This document shows positions 26,868-35,054 of a DNA stretch of 42,226 nucleotides, in pieces. The translations under genes and the position numbers were made by a program. The notes beneath the pieces were generated by a model that was given only the letters and a program-made list of their open reading frames with translations, ran no database searches and was not told the origin of the DNA. The stretch's first letter is position 1. The number at the start of each line of letters is the position of its first letter. This DNA comes from Chthonomonadaceae bacterium (lineage in GTDB: Bacteria > Armatimonadota > Chthonomonadetes > Chthonomonadales > Chthonomonadaceae), in contig JANXSG010000217.1 in the NCBI GenBank assembly GCA_025352825.1, positions 1 to 42,226 on the forward strand. The letters are read 5' to 3'.

Positions 26868-27764
26868 ATGGCTCAGGCCGCAGAAATTGTTCAAGTATTT
26901 CAACCCAAAGACTATAAGAGCGATCTCAAACCAATCTGGTGTGCTGGCTGTGGAGATTTTGGAGTTCTAAATGCACTCTATAAAGCAATGGCAGCTTGTA
27001 ATCTAGATCCAAACAATACGGTCGTTGTTTCTGGTATAGGCTGCTCCTCGAGACTGCCAGGCTTTGTCAGTACGTACGGGTTCCATGGCGTACATGGTAG
27101 GGCGCTTCCGATTGCTACCGGCATCAAACTTGCTCGGCCCGAACTCAATGTGATTGTGGTGGGCGGCGATGGTGATGGTTACTCCATTGGTGCGGGACAT
27201 CTGCCGCACTGTGCACGCCGTAATCCGGATATAACGTATCTCATTATGAATAACAATGTGTACGGTCTCACAAAAGGCCAGGTGTCTCCTACTTCAACAA
27301 TTCCGTTGATTTCACTACAGAGCAAGCAGGATCCTAAAAGATGGAAAACTACTCCTTATGGCTCTACCGAAGACCCAATTGATCCTATCGTTCAGGCAAT
27401 TGCGCACGATATTTCCTTTGTTGCCCGAGGTTTTTCGTATAAGCCAAACCAACTCGCCGACCTTCTAACACAGGGTATACGGCATAAAGGATTCGCGCTC
27501 ATAGATGCATTCAGCCCTTGCCCCACCTTTAACCAGGATCAGACCGATGAGTTCTATAAAGAACGCACCTATGATGTCCCCCTGGATCATGATCCCACCA
27601 ACAAGCTGAAAGCGTTTGAGCTCGCTTTGAGTGATGAAGGATTCCCAATCGGATTAATTTACAAAAAAGAGCGTAAAGTGAGTGTACAGGACGAACTCGC
27701 ATTCCTCCGAGAATCAGCAGTGCCCCAGTCTCTTGATCAAATGTTCGCACACTTTATGAGCTAA
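26868..27764 (+). CDS. korB: 2-oxoacid:ferredoxin oxidoreductase beta subunit
   Basis: 298 residues from the ATG at 26868, chosen because AAGGAG lies 8 bases upstream; the in-frame TTG at 26862 is too close to it. TPP-binding signature: GGDGDGYSIGAGH (from Gly99, Asp101) and MNNNVYGLTKGQ (Asn128-130). Cysteines at 25, 28, 59 and 218 (WCAGCGDFG, GIGCSSR, SPCPTF) are placed to hold the [4Fe-4S] cluster of the family. It binds TPP and the cluster and forms the active site with KorA. The pair also occurs in aerobic bacteria, so it does not prove anaerobic life. A hairpin follows at 27789-27828. Confidence 0.9.
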   Translation: MAQAAEIVQVFQPKDYKSDLKPIWCAGCGDFGVLNALYKAMAACNLDPNNTVVVSGIGCSSRLPGFVSTYGFHGVHGRALPIATGIKLARPELNVIVVGGDGDGYSIGAGHLPHCARRNPDITYLIMNNNVYGLTKGQVSPTSTIPLISLQSKQDPKRWKTTPYGSTEDPIDPIVQAIAHDISFVARGFSYKPNQLADLLTQGIRHKGFALIDAFSPCPTFNQDQTDEFYKERTYDVPLDHDPTNKLKAFELALSDEGFPIGLIYKKERKVSVQDELAFLRESAVPQSLDQMFAHFMS

Positions 27765-27788
27765 TTCTCCCTCAGCACAAAAGTCTTA

Positions 27789-27828
27789 CCCTTCTCCCTG
27801 GACACTCGTTCCTCGTTAGGGAGAAGGG
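27789..27828. repeat. Hairpin, 11-bp stem, possible korAB terminator
   Basis: CCCTTCTCCCT and its exact complement AGGGAGAAGGG enclose an 18-base loop. There is no T tract, so it may be repeat debris rather than an intrinsic terminator. Confidence 0.6.
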
Positions 27829-27892
27829 AGAGAATGCAATCATCGTCTTTTCGAATTGAAGTTATTAATCACGAAGTGAAATTTTAATCTAT

Positions 27893-27998
27893 AGCTCCCC
27901 TCTCCTCCGAGCTTGCGAGGGAATTAGAAGGAAAGGGGCTGGGGGTGAGGTTATTATTCCGCCCTCTCCTGTTTTTGGGAGAGGGATTGGGAGTGAGA
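27893..27998. repeat. Cluster of two GC-rich hairpin repeats of the CCCTCTCC family
   Basis: A degenerate unit at 27893-27950 (CCCCTCTCCTCCGAG ... GGGGGTGAGG) is followed by CCCTCTCCTGTTTTTGGG and its closing arm at 27962-27985. The second hairpin has the same loop as the copies at 17004-17029, 37506-37531 and 37630-37655. It ends just before the HEAT-gene promoter. Confidence 0.75.
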
Positions 27999-28007
27999 GT
28001 GAATCAG

Positions 28008-28016
28008 TGATATAAT
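28008..28016 (+). promoter_or_regulatory. Extended -10 promoter of the HEAT-repeat gene
   Basis: TGATATAAT with a perfect hexamer at 28011-28016, 38 bases before the ATG. The 14 bases from the hexamer on (TATAATAGACTATT) equal those at the korA promoter. Confidence 0.6.
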
Positions 28017-28054
28017 AGACTATTGACTATTCTCGGAACCGGCAGGAACGTTCC

Positions 28055-29965
28055 ATGAAATACACTGTTCCTCTCACTACACGTTTAAGCCTTCTTCACG
28101 CCGCACGTCAGACTGCCTCGCAACATCGATCTGTGAGAGAGAGTTCTCTCGCCCTACTCAAGCTCCATACCCCCATAAGTATCTCCATTTTAGAGAATAT
28201 ACTCAATCGCTCGAAAGATACACGACAACAGTTTTTCGCCGCCACCACTTTACATCAGCTCGGGCATTCAAGGGGAATGCAGTTCCTTATGGGATTTCTG
28301 CTATGGAGGCTGCCCGCTAGCCGTGTCGTCTGCGAGAATCTTGAACTGGCAATTTTGGAGATCGGTTTTCCAGAAGCATCCACTGCACTTCTCGACGTAT
28401 GGCCTTCCGTTCCGATTCGTAGTGAAAATGAACAGATATTCCAGATGATCTGCTGGTTGTGCGCTGAGATGAAAGATATCCGTTTACTAGAGACCATCTA
28501 TGGCGCAGCACATCGGCATTCCAATCTGTTTATCGAGACGTGCGAGAGATTTGGAGAACGGTCGCTGCCGTTTATAGAGAAAATGCTCCGAGATGAAGAT
28601 CCGATTCGCCGTCGACTTGCCGTGGAGGCTGCAGGTAAAGTCAATTCCACGTATCTATTCGATCTGCTAGTCCCTGCCTTGCGCGATAATTCTGCCGAAG
28701 TTCGTCAAGCAGTTCCTGCAGCGCTCGCTGCTTGCAGTCGCGGAGCGGATTTTGTAGAAAAGTTAGAGGCTGCACTACAGGAGGGATGGAGCAGTCCTGC
28801 AGCCGTCCATATTTTGCAGAGCAGTAACAAACTAAGTTATGATATTTGCATCACTATTTTAAACCGATGGCCGGCAGATCAAGCTCATCGTAGTGGAGAT
28901 TCCGGTGAGCCTATCATATCAGTTCTCAGTTATCTTTCTCAGCCATCGATAGATTCTGCAGTATACACCGTGATCGGCTTACTATCCAGAGACATCACGG
29001 AGAAAGTTGCATTTGCTGCGTTATCTTACCTTGCCAATAATGTGGATTCTCCAGATATGTTTAGTGAAGCAGTTTTGCGCGCCTTGCTTCCCTGGCTTTC
29101 CTCGATACATCCCAAAATGAGATTAGCGGCTTCCAAAGCTCTTGCAGGATTTGGCTGCAATCTTGGTGCTGAATTCGAACTGCTGCTTAGCAGCCAGCTG
29201 CCAAAAGATTCAATTATGCAGAAGTTTATGACTGTACTAAAGAGTACGCCTCGTCAGTTGAACATGTACATTCCTACGTTAAAAAACAGCAGTTTTGCTC
29301 CTTTACGTTATTCAGAATCGAGGCTGGATACAACTAACATCTGTGAGGGAACAGATCTTTGTAAGCCTATTCTGCTTCTGTTGAGAAGGATTGATGAAGA
29401 AATATCAACCTGCAGAGCAGTTAATAGCCTGGACGACCTTCTCATATCAGGGATTGCTGTACTAAGATCGTGCAGTGCGGTTAATACCCCCGATATGGCT
29501 CCTTATTATAAAGCTTTGCAGAATATCGTCTTACAGGTTGATCCAGTATTTGAAGCAAGAACTCCCTCATCATGGCAAAGCATTGAAACAGCGACAGGTA
29601 TTCTCCGCATTGAGGCCGCAGCGGCCCTTATCCGAATATCAAGACATGCAGGTTTTGTCATCAGTATACAGGCAGCATCACACACGAGGGCCGAGGTTCA
29701 AATCGCAGGAGTGAAAGCACTTGGTCTGATCGGCGACCCGCGTGCAATCTCGCTGCTTCTTTCTTTGCAAGTCTCTGGAGATGAGAGCATAAGAGGATGC
29801 GCTAAATCTGCTGTTCGTGCTATACAACATCAAAACCCAGAAATTGTATCACTCTTGCGAGGATCGGTACGTACAGAATCCAACGAGTATCTATTGAGAA
29901 CGTTGGAGACTGGCGGAAATAGTGAGCCGGGCGAACTCCTTCGCCAGTCTCAAGCGGAAGGTTAA
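28055..29965 (+). CDS. HEAT-repeat (armadillo-like) protein
   Basis: 636 residues, almost all helical. Repeated helix pairs with the HEAT pattern are visible, for example DEDPIRRRLAVEAAGKVNS (~187-205), RDNSAEVRQAVPAALAACS and, near the end, TRAEVQIAGVKALGLIGDPR (~566-585). There is no signal peptide or membrane helix and no catalytic motif. Such proteins usually serve as scaffolds for protein-protein contacts. The gene starts after a promoter sharing 14 bases with that of korA, so it may be co-regulated with korAB, but no biochemical link is known. It ends 21 bases from the convergent nucleoside hydrolase gene, with no terminator between. Confidence 0.75.
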   Translation: MKYTVPLTTRLSLLHAARQTASQHRSVRESSLALLKLHTPISISILENILNRSKDTRQQFFAATTLHQLGHSRGMQFLMGFLLWRLPASRVVCENLELAILEIGFPEASTALLDVWPSVPIRSENEQIFQMICWLCAEMKDIRLLETIYGAAHRHSNLFIETCERFGERSLPFIEKMLRDEDPIRRRLAVEAAGKVNSTYLFDLLVPALRDNSAEVRQAVPAALAACSRGADFVEKLEAALQEGWSSPAAVHILQSSNKLSYDICITILNRWPADQAHRSGDSGEPIISVLSYLSQPSIDSAVYTVIGLLSRDITEKVAFAALSYLANNVDSPDMFSEAVLRALLPWLSSIHPKMRLAASKALAGFGCNLGAEFELLLSSQLPKDSIMQKFMTVLKSTPRQLNMYIPTLKNSSFAPLRYSESRLDTTNICEGTDLCKPILLLLRRIDEEISTCRAVNSLDDLLISGIAVLRSCSAVNTPDMAPYYKALQNIVLQVDPVFEARTPSSWQSIETATGILRIEAAAALIRISRHAGFVISIQAASHTRAEVQIAGVKALGLIGDPRAISLLLSLQVSGDESIRGCAKSAVRAIQHQNPEIVSLLRGSVRTESNEYLLRTLETGGNSEPGELLRQSQAEG

Positions 29966-29986
29966 AATTAGAATGTGTTTTCGACA

Positions 29987-30901
29987 CTACAGCGATAGTA
30001 CTCTGTCAATATAGAAGTTCAGAGCAGATTCTTTATCCACACTCCAGGCAACCCGATGTTTACCCTTAGAATCCTCGATAAAAGTGGTGAAGCCGTAAGT
30101 GGCTTTGCCTTGCAGTTCCACCGAAACATGCCCCTGTTTCCACTGTATCAACTGAGGATGTACCATGGTAGCAATCGCAAGCGGATCAAATAGGGAAGGC
30201 ATCGCACGGCCTCCGGAGCTTTTTCTCCAATATTCGATAGTCTCCACAAGATGCTGTGCCATAGGCCTCTTACTAGACTGCAGACGATCGATATGAGATT
30301 TATCGAAACTGGCTACATGCCCCATCTCCCATGTGGTAACATCCATTGGAATTCCACTCTGGAACACGATCGCTGCCGCTTCTGGGTCGCAGCGAATATT
30401 CCACTCTGCGAATGCGCTTTTTACCTCAGCAGCCATGACAACTATTCGTGGAATCTTTGCGGCGATTTTTCTCTCCTTAGTCAGCGCCACTGCCAGATTT
30501 GTCATAGCGCCTATGGTGACCGGAATGATATCCCCATTCCCCGCCATGATAGTCTCAATAATCAGATCGACTCCGTGGCGAGCATCGAGTTTAGGAAGCC
30601 GAGACTCGGGCAGGCATGATCCATCCTGATTCGGAATGCGATTTTCCAGATAGGCCGCAATACTATCCATTGGTCTTGAACCCAGCCCCGCTCCACAGCC
30701 TGCAGATACTGGAATATTTTTAATATGACCGCCTGCTACAGCGAGTATGCTCCGAGCCTGCTTCGCTCTTGCGACAACATTCCCAAAAACCGTGGAGACG
30801 CCTAGAAGCTCAAGTTCGGGCATGGCACATATCAATGCAAGCGCAAGTGCATCGTCGATATCGTCGCCAATGTCGGTATCCAGTATAATTTTTTGTGGCA
30901 T
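29987..30901 (-). CDS. Nucleoside hydrolase (inosine/uridine-preferring family)
   Basis: 304 residues from the ATG at 30901, with AGGAG six bases upstream; an in-frame TTG just before it is too close to that site. The N-terminal calcium-binding motif ILDTDIGDDIDDALALA (Asp8, Asp10 and following) defines the family. Other conserved parts are VSTVFGNVVARAKQA, the VTIGAMTNLAVAL strand, WNIRCDPEAAAIVF and, near the C terminus, SLFDPLAIATM. The enzyme splits nucleosides to base and ribose in salvage. Nucleobase preference cannot be told. It is second in a minus-strand pair, 32 bases after the thioesterase gene. Confidence 0.88.
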   Translation of the reverse strand: MPQKIILDTDIGDDIDDALALALICAMPELELLGVSTVFGNVVARAKQARSILAVAGGHIKNIPVSAGCGAGLGSRPMDSIAAYLENRIPNQDGSCLPESRLPKLDARHGVDLIIETIMAGNGDIIPVTIGAMTNLAVALTKERKIAAKIPRIVVMAAEVKSAFAEWNIRCDPEAAAIVFQSGIPMDVTTWEMGHVASFDKSHIDRLQSSKRPMAQHLVETIEYWRKSSGGRAMPSLFDPLAIATMVHPQLIQWKQGHVSVELQGKATYGFTTFIEDSKGKHRVAWSVDKESALNFYIDRVLSL

Positions 30902-30933
30902 CAATATCTCCTATAATTTATAATATTCGGCAT

Positions 30934-31356
30934 TTACGCAGCAAGATGCGGGTTTATTCGCTGTCGAAATAGTTCAGACCACGGTATAGGCCGCTTCGTC
31001 TCAAAATCCACCCGCACGAGCACCGTTTTGCCAGAAGCGGAGAGACTTCCATCCGGCAGATATACTTTCTGTTCAAAGGAGAGACTCGTTCGGCCAATTG
31101 TAACCAACTGAATCTGCACGTTCACTTGCAGTGCCGTGTAGATTGGTGAGTGGTAATCAATCTCATTGTGGACTACGAAGAAAGGCCAGTCTGATCCATC
31201 CTCACCAAAAACTATTTTGAGAGCTTTCCAGTATTCCGATCGTGCACGTTCGAAAAGGAGCAAATAAGCCGAGTTATGAAGCATTCCAAGCAGATCAAGC
31301 ATGTCAAAATGAACTTCTTGAGTAGATTGGAACGGGCGAAATGAAACATACTCCAT
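30934..31356 (-). CDS. Hotdog-fold acyl-CoA thioesterase (4HBT-like)
   Basis: 140 residues. The ATG at 31356 is preferred to the one at 31374 because AAGGAG sits 7 bases before it. The sequence has the hotdog pattern of YbgC/4HBT enzymes: an aspartate-containing opening (VHFDMLDLLGMLHNSAYL) followed by FERARSEYW, then FFVVHNEIDYHSPIYTAL and SFEQKVYLPDGSLSASGKTV. These hydrolyse acyl-CoA thioesters in the cytoplasm. Chain-length preference is unknown. It is first in a two-gene unit with the nucleoside hydrolase. The role in fatty-acid turnover would fit the FadN gene 4 kb away, but that is inference. Confidence 0.85.
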   Translation of the reverse strand: MEYVSFRPFQSTQEVHFDMLDLLGMLHNSAYLLLFERARSEYWKALKIVFGEDGSDWPFFVVHNEIDYHSPIYTALQVNVQIQLVTIGRTSLSFEQKVYLPDGSLSASGKTVLVRVDFETKRPIPWSELFRQRINPHLAA

Positions 31357-31392
31357 AAACTCTCCTTGGTGCATATATTGGTTTGAAGTTAA

Positions 31393-31401
31393 ATTTTAGC
31401 A
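31393..31401 (-). promoter_or_regulatory. Extended -10 promoter of the thioesterase-nucleoside hydrolase pair
   Basis: On the minus strand TGCTAAAAT, ending 36 bases before the thioesterase start. It has the TG extension and one mismatch in the hexamer; no -35 was identified. Confidence 0.45.
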
Positions 31402-31465
31402 TAAAGACTGTGATCTAAGCTAGCTAGTTCGGCTTCATATCAGTATCACTACGCGATATTGGCAC

Positions 31466-31500
31466 AAAAAAAACCCGTTCACTGTCCGGGTGAACGGGCT
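31466..31500 (-). terminator. Intrinsic terminator of the BTAD regulator gene
   Basis: On the minus strand CCCGTTCA pairs with TGAACGGG (31474-31481 with 31491-31498) around a short loop and is followed by eight T. It lies about 230 bases after the regulator stop codon. Confidence 0.85.
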
Positions 31501-31732
31501 AGGATGAGTCCGCAACAACCTATTCGGAGGAATTCTATGTGATCCCTCTCGAACTAAACGTGGCATACATGCCACATTGCAATCCACCGTAATCTTCTCG
31601 AAATACTGCAGATTTGATTGCTTAGTAGGATTATACAAAACCATCGTAACAAAAGCGTTTGTTAGCAGCCTAAATCTGTTCAAACAATAAAAATAATTTA
31701 GTGAATATTATCGAGGAAAGTATTGCCACCGT

Positions 31733-34700
31733 CTATGTTTGTACAGGCTCGGTGAATACATAGCTTACTATCTCAGCGGTCGACATATTTCGACCTTTAT
31801 TCCACGTTTCAGTGAAAATTGTGGCTCCTAATTCTATTCGAAGCCGAGAAATCCTGGCATTGTGAGCAGGTAGATCACAAGGCAGCAGACCATCCAAACA
31901 TTTTTCACGAAGTCTGCTGAGAGCGCCTGCCACAAGCACGGCGATTCTATACTGACTGCATGCTACCCAGTGCTCAAGAATCCCTTCCAGAGTATCACAA
32001 ATTCCCACATCATTATTGTGGTTGTTATAGTATTTCAATGCTGAGCGCAGCATCGTCAGCCCTTTCTCAGAATCCCCTAAATAGGCACAAATTCGGCCTA
32101 GATTACGAAAGGTGGCTGAAATTCCTGCTTGATCATTACGCTCTTCTCTCCGTTTAAGGCATTCCTGAAAGCTTTCCCGTGCCGCCTCATATCTCCCCAT
32201 GCGCATGTAGATACTTCCAATCAAATGGTAGGCGTAAGCAGTAACATACTTATCTTCAGCAAGCAGACATATTGAAACAGCGCTTGCGCCTCTGCTCAAT
32301 CCAGATTCGTATTCGCCTAGCAGCATATAGGTAAAAGCGATTTCGCACTCCATATAAGCCACCATGATCGGGTTTTCAGAATCTCTTATCTGTTCGCAGT
32401 AAGATACAAATGAAGTGAGCGCTTCTCTATACGAATTTCGAAGCAGAGCAATCTTCCCCAACACATATTCCGCTTTTATCGGACCAATCTGGCCGAAACT
32501 TTTTCTTGCATCAATTTCCTGCTGATATAGCGAACTAGCCAGCTCGTATTTCCCCACTTCTTTTGCAAGATCACCGGAAATACTCAGGGCGCTTATTTTC
32601 CATTCTGCTTGAACATCTTTGCATAAGTCAAGCAGATTAATCGCCATTTCCAGTGCCGCCACAGCAGACCGGCGAACCGGCCAGAATGGAATTAAAGAGC
32701 ATAGCATTCGAAGCCCGATCTCGGGTGATTTCGATTCAAGTGTCCAATCCATAGCTCCTAAAATATTATCATACTCTATCTCAATGGTATCCAAATGATC
32801 TTTACTGTGCACACCGTGTGAAAGAGGCTCTATTTCTTCGACAAGATCCATGTAGAAATGCGCAAACTGATATCTTACTAAATTTCTTGTAGTTTCATCC
32901 AGCTTCTCATCGCCGAACTCTCTCATGGTCTCCAGCATTCCATATCTCATCTCTTCACCCGTCTCAAACGTTTGAATGAGCGATCTATCGAGGAGTATAG
33001 CGAGCATATCTATAGCTTTTTGATAATTAATTGAATGAAAGCCACCGGTATCATTCACATGATCTTGTGATGATTCCCATCCATCAATGCAGACTTTCTG
33101 AGCAGATTTCACACTCCAGCTTCCTTTAAAAACGGAAAGCTTTATAAAAAACTGCTGTATCTGCTTAGGAAGCAGATCATAGCTCCATTCTACTGTTGCC
33201 AGGAGAGAGCGATGTCGTTCGGGGAATTGAGATCCTGAATTCGCCAGAAACTGATATCGGTGTTCCAACTGAATTAGCATCTGGGCTGGCGTCAACACTT
33301 GAGCACGTGTGGCAGCAAGCTCTATCGCGAGAGGAATTCCTTCAAGCTTTGCACATAAAGCGCTAATAGCGATTGCATTCCGAGTTGTTAATGCAAAATC
33401 AGGCCGCTTAGTACGTGCTCTATCTACAAAAAGCTGTACACTAGGATATGAAATCGCTGAGTTTGTAACGCTGTTTTCAATCGGAAAAGGCAATGGCTGA
33501 ATAGAGAGTTGATGCTCTCCTGGAATGCCTACTAATACACGAGAAGAGATAATACATTTGAGATCTTCGAGCTCCTCCAACAGAAGTTTTAAAATATTAC
33601 GAACGATAGCGGCATCTGTTTCCTGTATCACGAGATGCTCAAAGTTATCGAGGACCAAAAGCGCAGGTCTTCCTCTCAAAGCGCTTACTATACGTGGAAG
33701 CGGTGGCTCTGCTTTGTCCCATTCAAGTCCGATGGCGGTGTGTATGGATTCCAAAATTAGCGATGGATTCTTCAATTCTGCCAGAGGAACAAACCATACA
33801 CCCCCTTCAAAATGTTTGGTAAGACCCTTCGCAGCTTCTATAGCAAGTCTCGTCTTACCCGTCCCGCCTAGCCCGGTAATCGTTAGTACACGAGCATGAT
33901 CTGTAGATATTAAGTTATGTATCTGCTCAATCTCACTTGCGCGGCCAAAAAAGCAGGTGGGTATTGCTGGCAGCCTTGGCTCAAATGTGCTCGTTACTGA
34001 ATTATCAGCCACTCCCGCTGCAGGAACACTTTGTTCTACAATCTTGAGGACAGGATTCTGTTCCGGAGAAAAAATACTTGTCGGAAGGATAGTCTTGTAT
34101 TTCTTCAGAAACTGTTTCAAATACTGGCTGAGATTCTCTGGAGCCCCACTACCGAATTCTTTTTCCAGCAGTGCATTATAATTTCGCAGTTGTTTTTTTG
34201 CGAGGCTTAGTTTACCAATCGCAGAGTAGCATTCCATCAGGATAATGAGAACCTCTTCATTAAATGGATCTACCAGTTGTACTCTTCGAGCATATTCCAG
34301 ACTTACATACCATTCACTTCTAGCCTGGTGATACTGGGATAGGGACTGGAGTGCGAGTAAATACTGTTCGATGCAGGCAGATCTTAAAGGATAAATCCAC
34401 TCTTCAGAATAACCCGCAAGCAGCTCCCCATGGTATTTTTCTACAGCGACACTTAGATGGGCAATCTTCTCTTCCGCTGTCTCAGCACGGGCCGCTAAAT
34501 AGAGTGATTGATTAAAGAGCGTGTAGTCTACATTGACGCTTTCTGGATTGATCTGAATAGTTTGTCTGTCAACAATAAATACTATGCCCTTGTCAAGTTC
34601 AGTAAGCTCAAGCTGATTTCGGAGAGAGTGCAGAGCTACTCTCAGGCTTCCACGCCCAGTTTCGTGATCAGCTTCAGGCCATATTTTATCAACCAGGACT

Positions 34701-34840
34701 TCTCTAGGGATTGGAATCTGAGGATGGCAAAGTAGATATGCAAGTAAAGAACCTGTTTTGCTTGTTCGAAAGCGTGTTACCACACTCTGCTTTTTACGAG
34801 CTGTAAGTTCTCCGAAAAGCTTGAAATCCCACGCTTCCAT
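31733..34840 (-). CDS. BTAD / NB-ARC-type ATPase / TPR transcriptional regulator (SARP/AfsR-like)
   Basis: 1035 residues from the ATG at 34840, with GGAGAG upstream. Residues ~1-100 form an OmpR-like winged helix (FKLFGELTARKK, RFRTSKTGSLLAYLLCH, GRGSLRVALHSLRNQL). Residues ~105-250 are the bacterial transcriptional activation domain with its TPR-like helices. From ~295 comes an NTPase of the AfsR/STAND type: CFFGRASEIEQI, Walker A GLGGTGKT (323-330), PALLVLDNFEHLV (~395) and the downstream GIPLAIELAA. The last ~350 residues are TPR repeats (KYVTAYAYHLIGSIYMRMG, GISATFRNLGRICAYLGD). Such proteins switch on genes when a signal frees the ATPase. It is divergent from fadN, its most likely target. 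Confidence 0.88.
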   Translation of the reverse strand: MEAWDFKLFGELTARKKQSVVTRFRTSKTGSLLAYLLCHPQIPIPREVLVDKIWPEADHETGRGSLRVALHSLRNQLELTELDKGIVFIVDRQTIQINPESVNVDYTLFNQSLYLAARAETAEEKIAHLSVAVEKYHGELLAGYSEEWIYPLRSACIEQYLLALQSLSQYHQARSEWYVSLEYARRVQLVDPFNEEVLIILMECYSAIGKLSLAKKQLRNYNALLEKEFGSGAPENLSQYLKQFLKKYKTILPTSIFSPEQNPVLKIVEQSVPAAGVADNSVTSTFEPRLPAIPTCFFGRASEIEQIHNLISTDHARVLTITGLGGTGKTRLAIEAAKGLTKHFEGGVWFVPLAELKNPSLILESIHTAIGLEWDKAEPPLPRIVSALRGRPALLVLDNFEHLVIQETDAAIVRNILKLLLEELEDLKCIISSRVLVGIPGEHQLSIQPLPFPIENSVTNSAISYPSVQLFVDRARTKRPDFALTTRNAIAISALCAKLEGIPLAIELAATRAQVLTPAQMLIQLEHRYQFLANSGSQFPERHRSLLATVEWSYDLLPKQIQQFFIKLSVFKGSWSVKSAQKVCIDGWESSQDHVNDTGGFHSINYQKAIDMLAILLDRSLIQTFETGEEMRYGMLETMREFGDEKLDETTRNLVRYQFAHFYMDLVEEIEPLSHGVHSKDHLDTIEIEYDNILGAMDWTLESKSPEIGLRMLCSLIPFWPVRRSAVAALEMAINLLDLCKDVQAEWKISALSISGDLAKEVGKYELASSLYQQEIDARKSFGQIGPIKAEYVLGKIALLRNSYREALTSFVSYCEQIRDSENPIMVAYMECEIAFTYMLLGEYESGLSRGASAVSICLLAEDKYVTAYAYHLIGSIYMRMGRYEAARESFQECLKRREERNDQAGISATFRNLGRICAYLGDSEKGLTMLRSALKYYNNHNNDVGICDTLEGILEHWVACSQYRIAVLVAGALSRLREKCLDGLLPCDLPAHNARISRLRIELGATIFTETWNKGRNMSTAEIVSYVFTEPVQT

Positions 34841-35054
34841 CAATTTTGACTCTCCATGAACTCAGATTTTTGGTCGTAAATCTAGCACTAATAATTATTC
34901 TTGCATAAATCATGCCATCTATCATTAATACTTGCTTTCCAAAGAATTCGCAAAATACTTATGAGCATGATTTTAGAATCACACACATCTAATGGTAGGA
35001 AATAGAGAGATGCTTCACGAATTTAATAATAATCAGTGAAGAGGAGTTATCCCT

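Larger units (their letters stand above)
31357..31732. other. Intergenic stretch with minus-strand terminator and palindrome
   Basis: It holds the promoter above, the regulator's terminator and a palindrome GTGGCAT-AC-ATGCCAC at 31560-31575. An open frame on the minus strand (31435-31683) runs through the terminator hairpin and is judged spurious. This makes the regulator transcript's 3' untranslated part about 230 bases long. Confidence 0.6.

Noticed and set aside
27789-27998. CRISPR array
   Set aside because: The repeats are hairpins of differing sequence without regular spacers and no cas genes are near.
31435-31683. 82-codon minus-strand open frame after the regulator
   Set aside because: The strong terminator at 31466-31500 lies within it, so a full transcript is unlikely.
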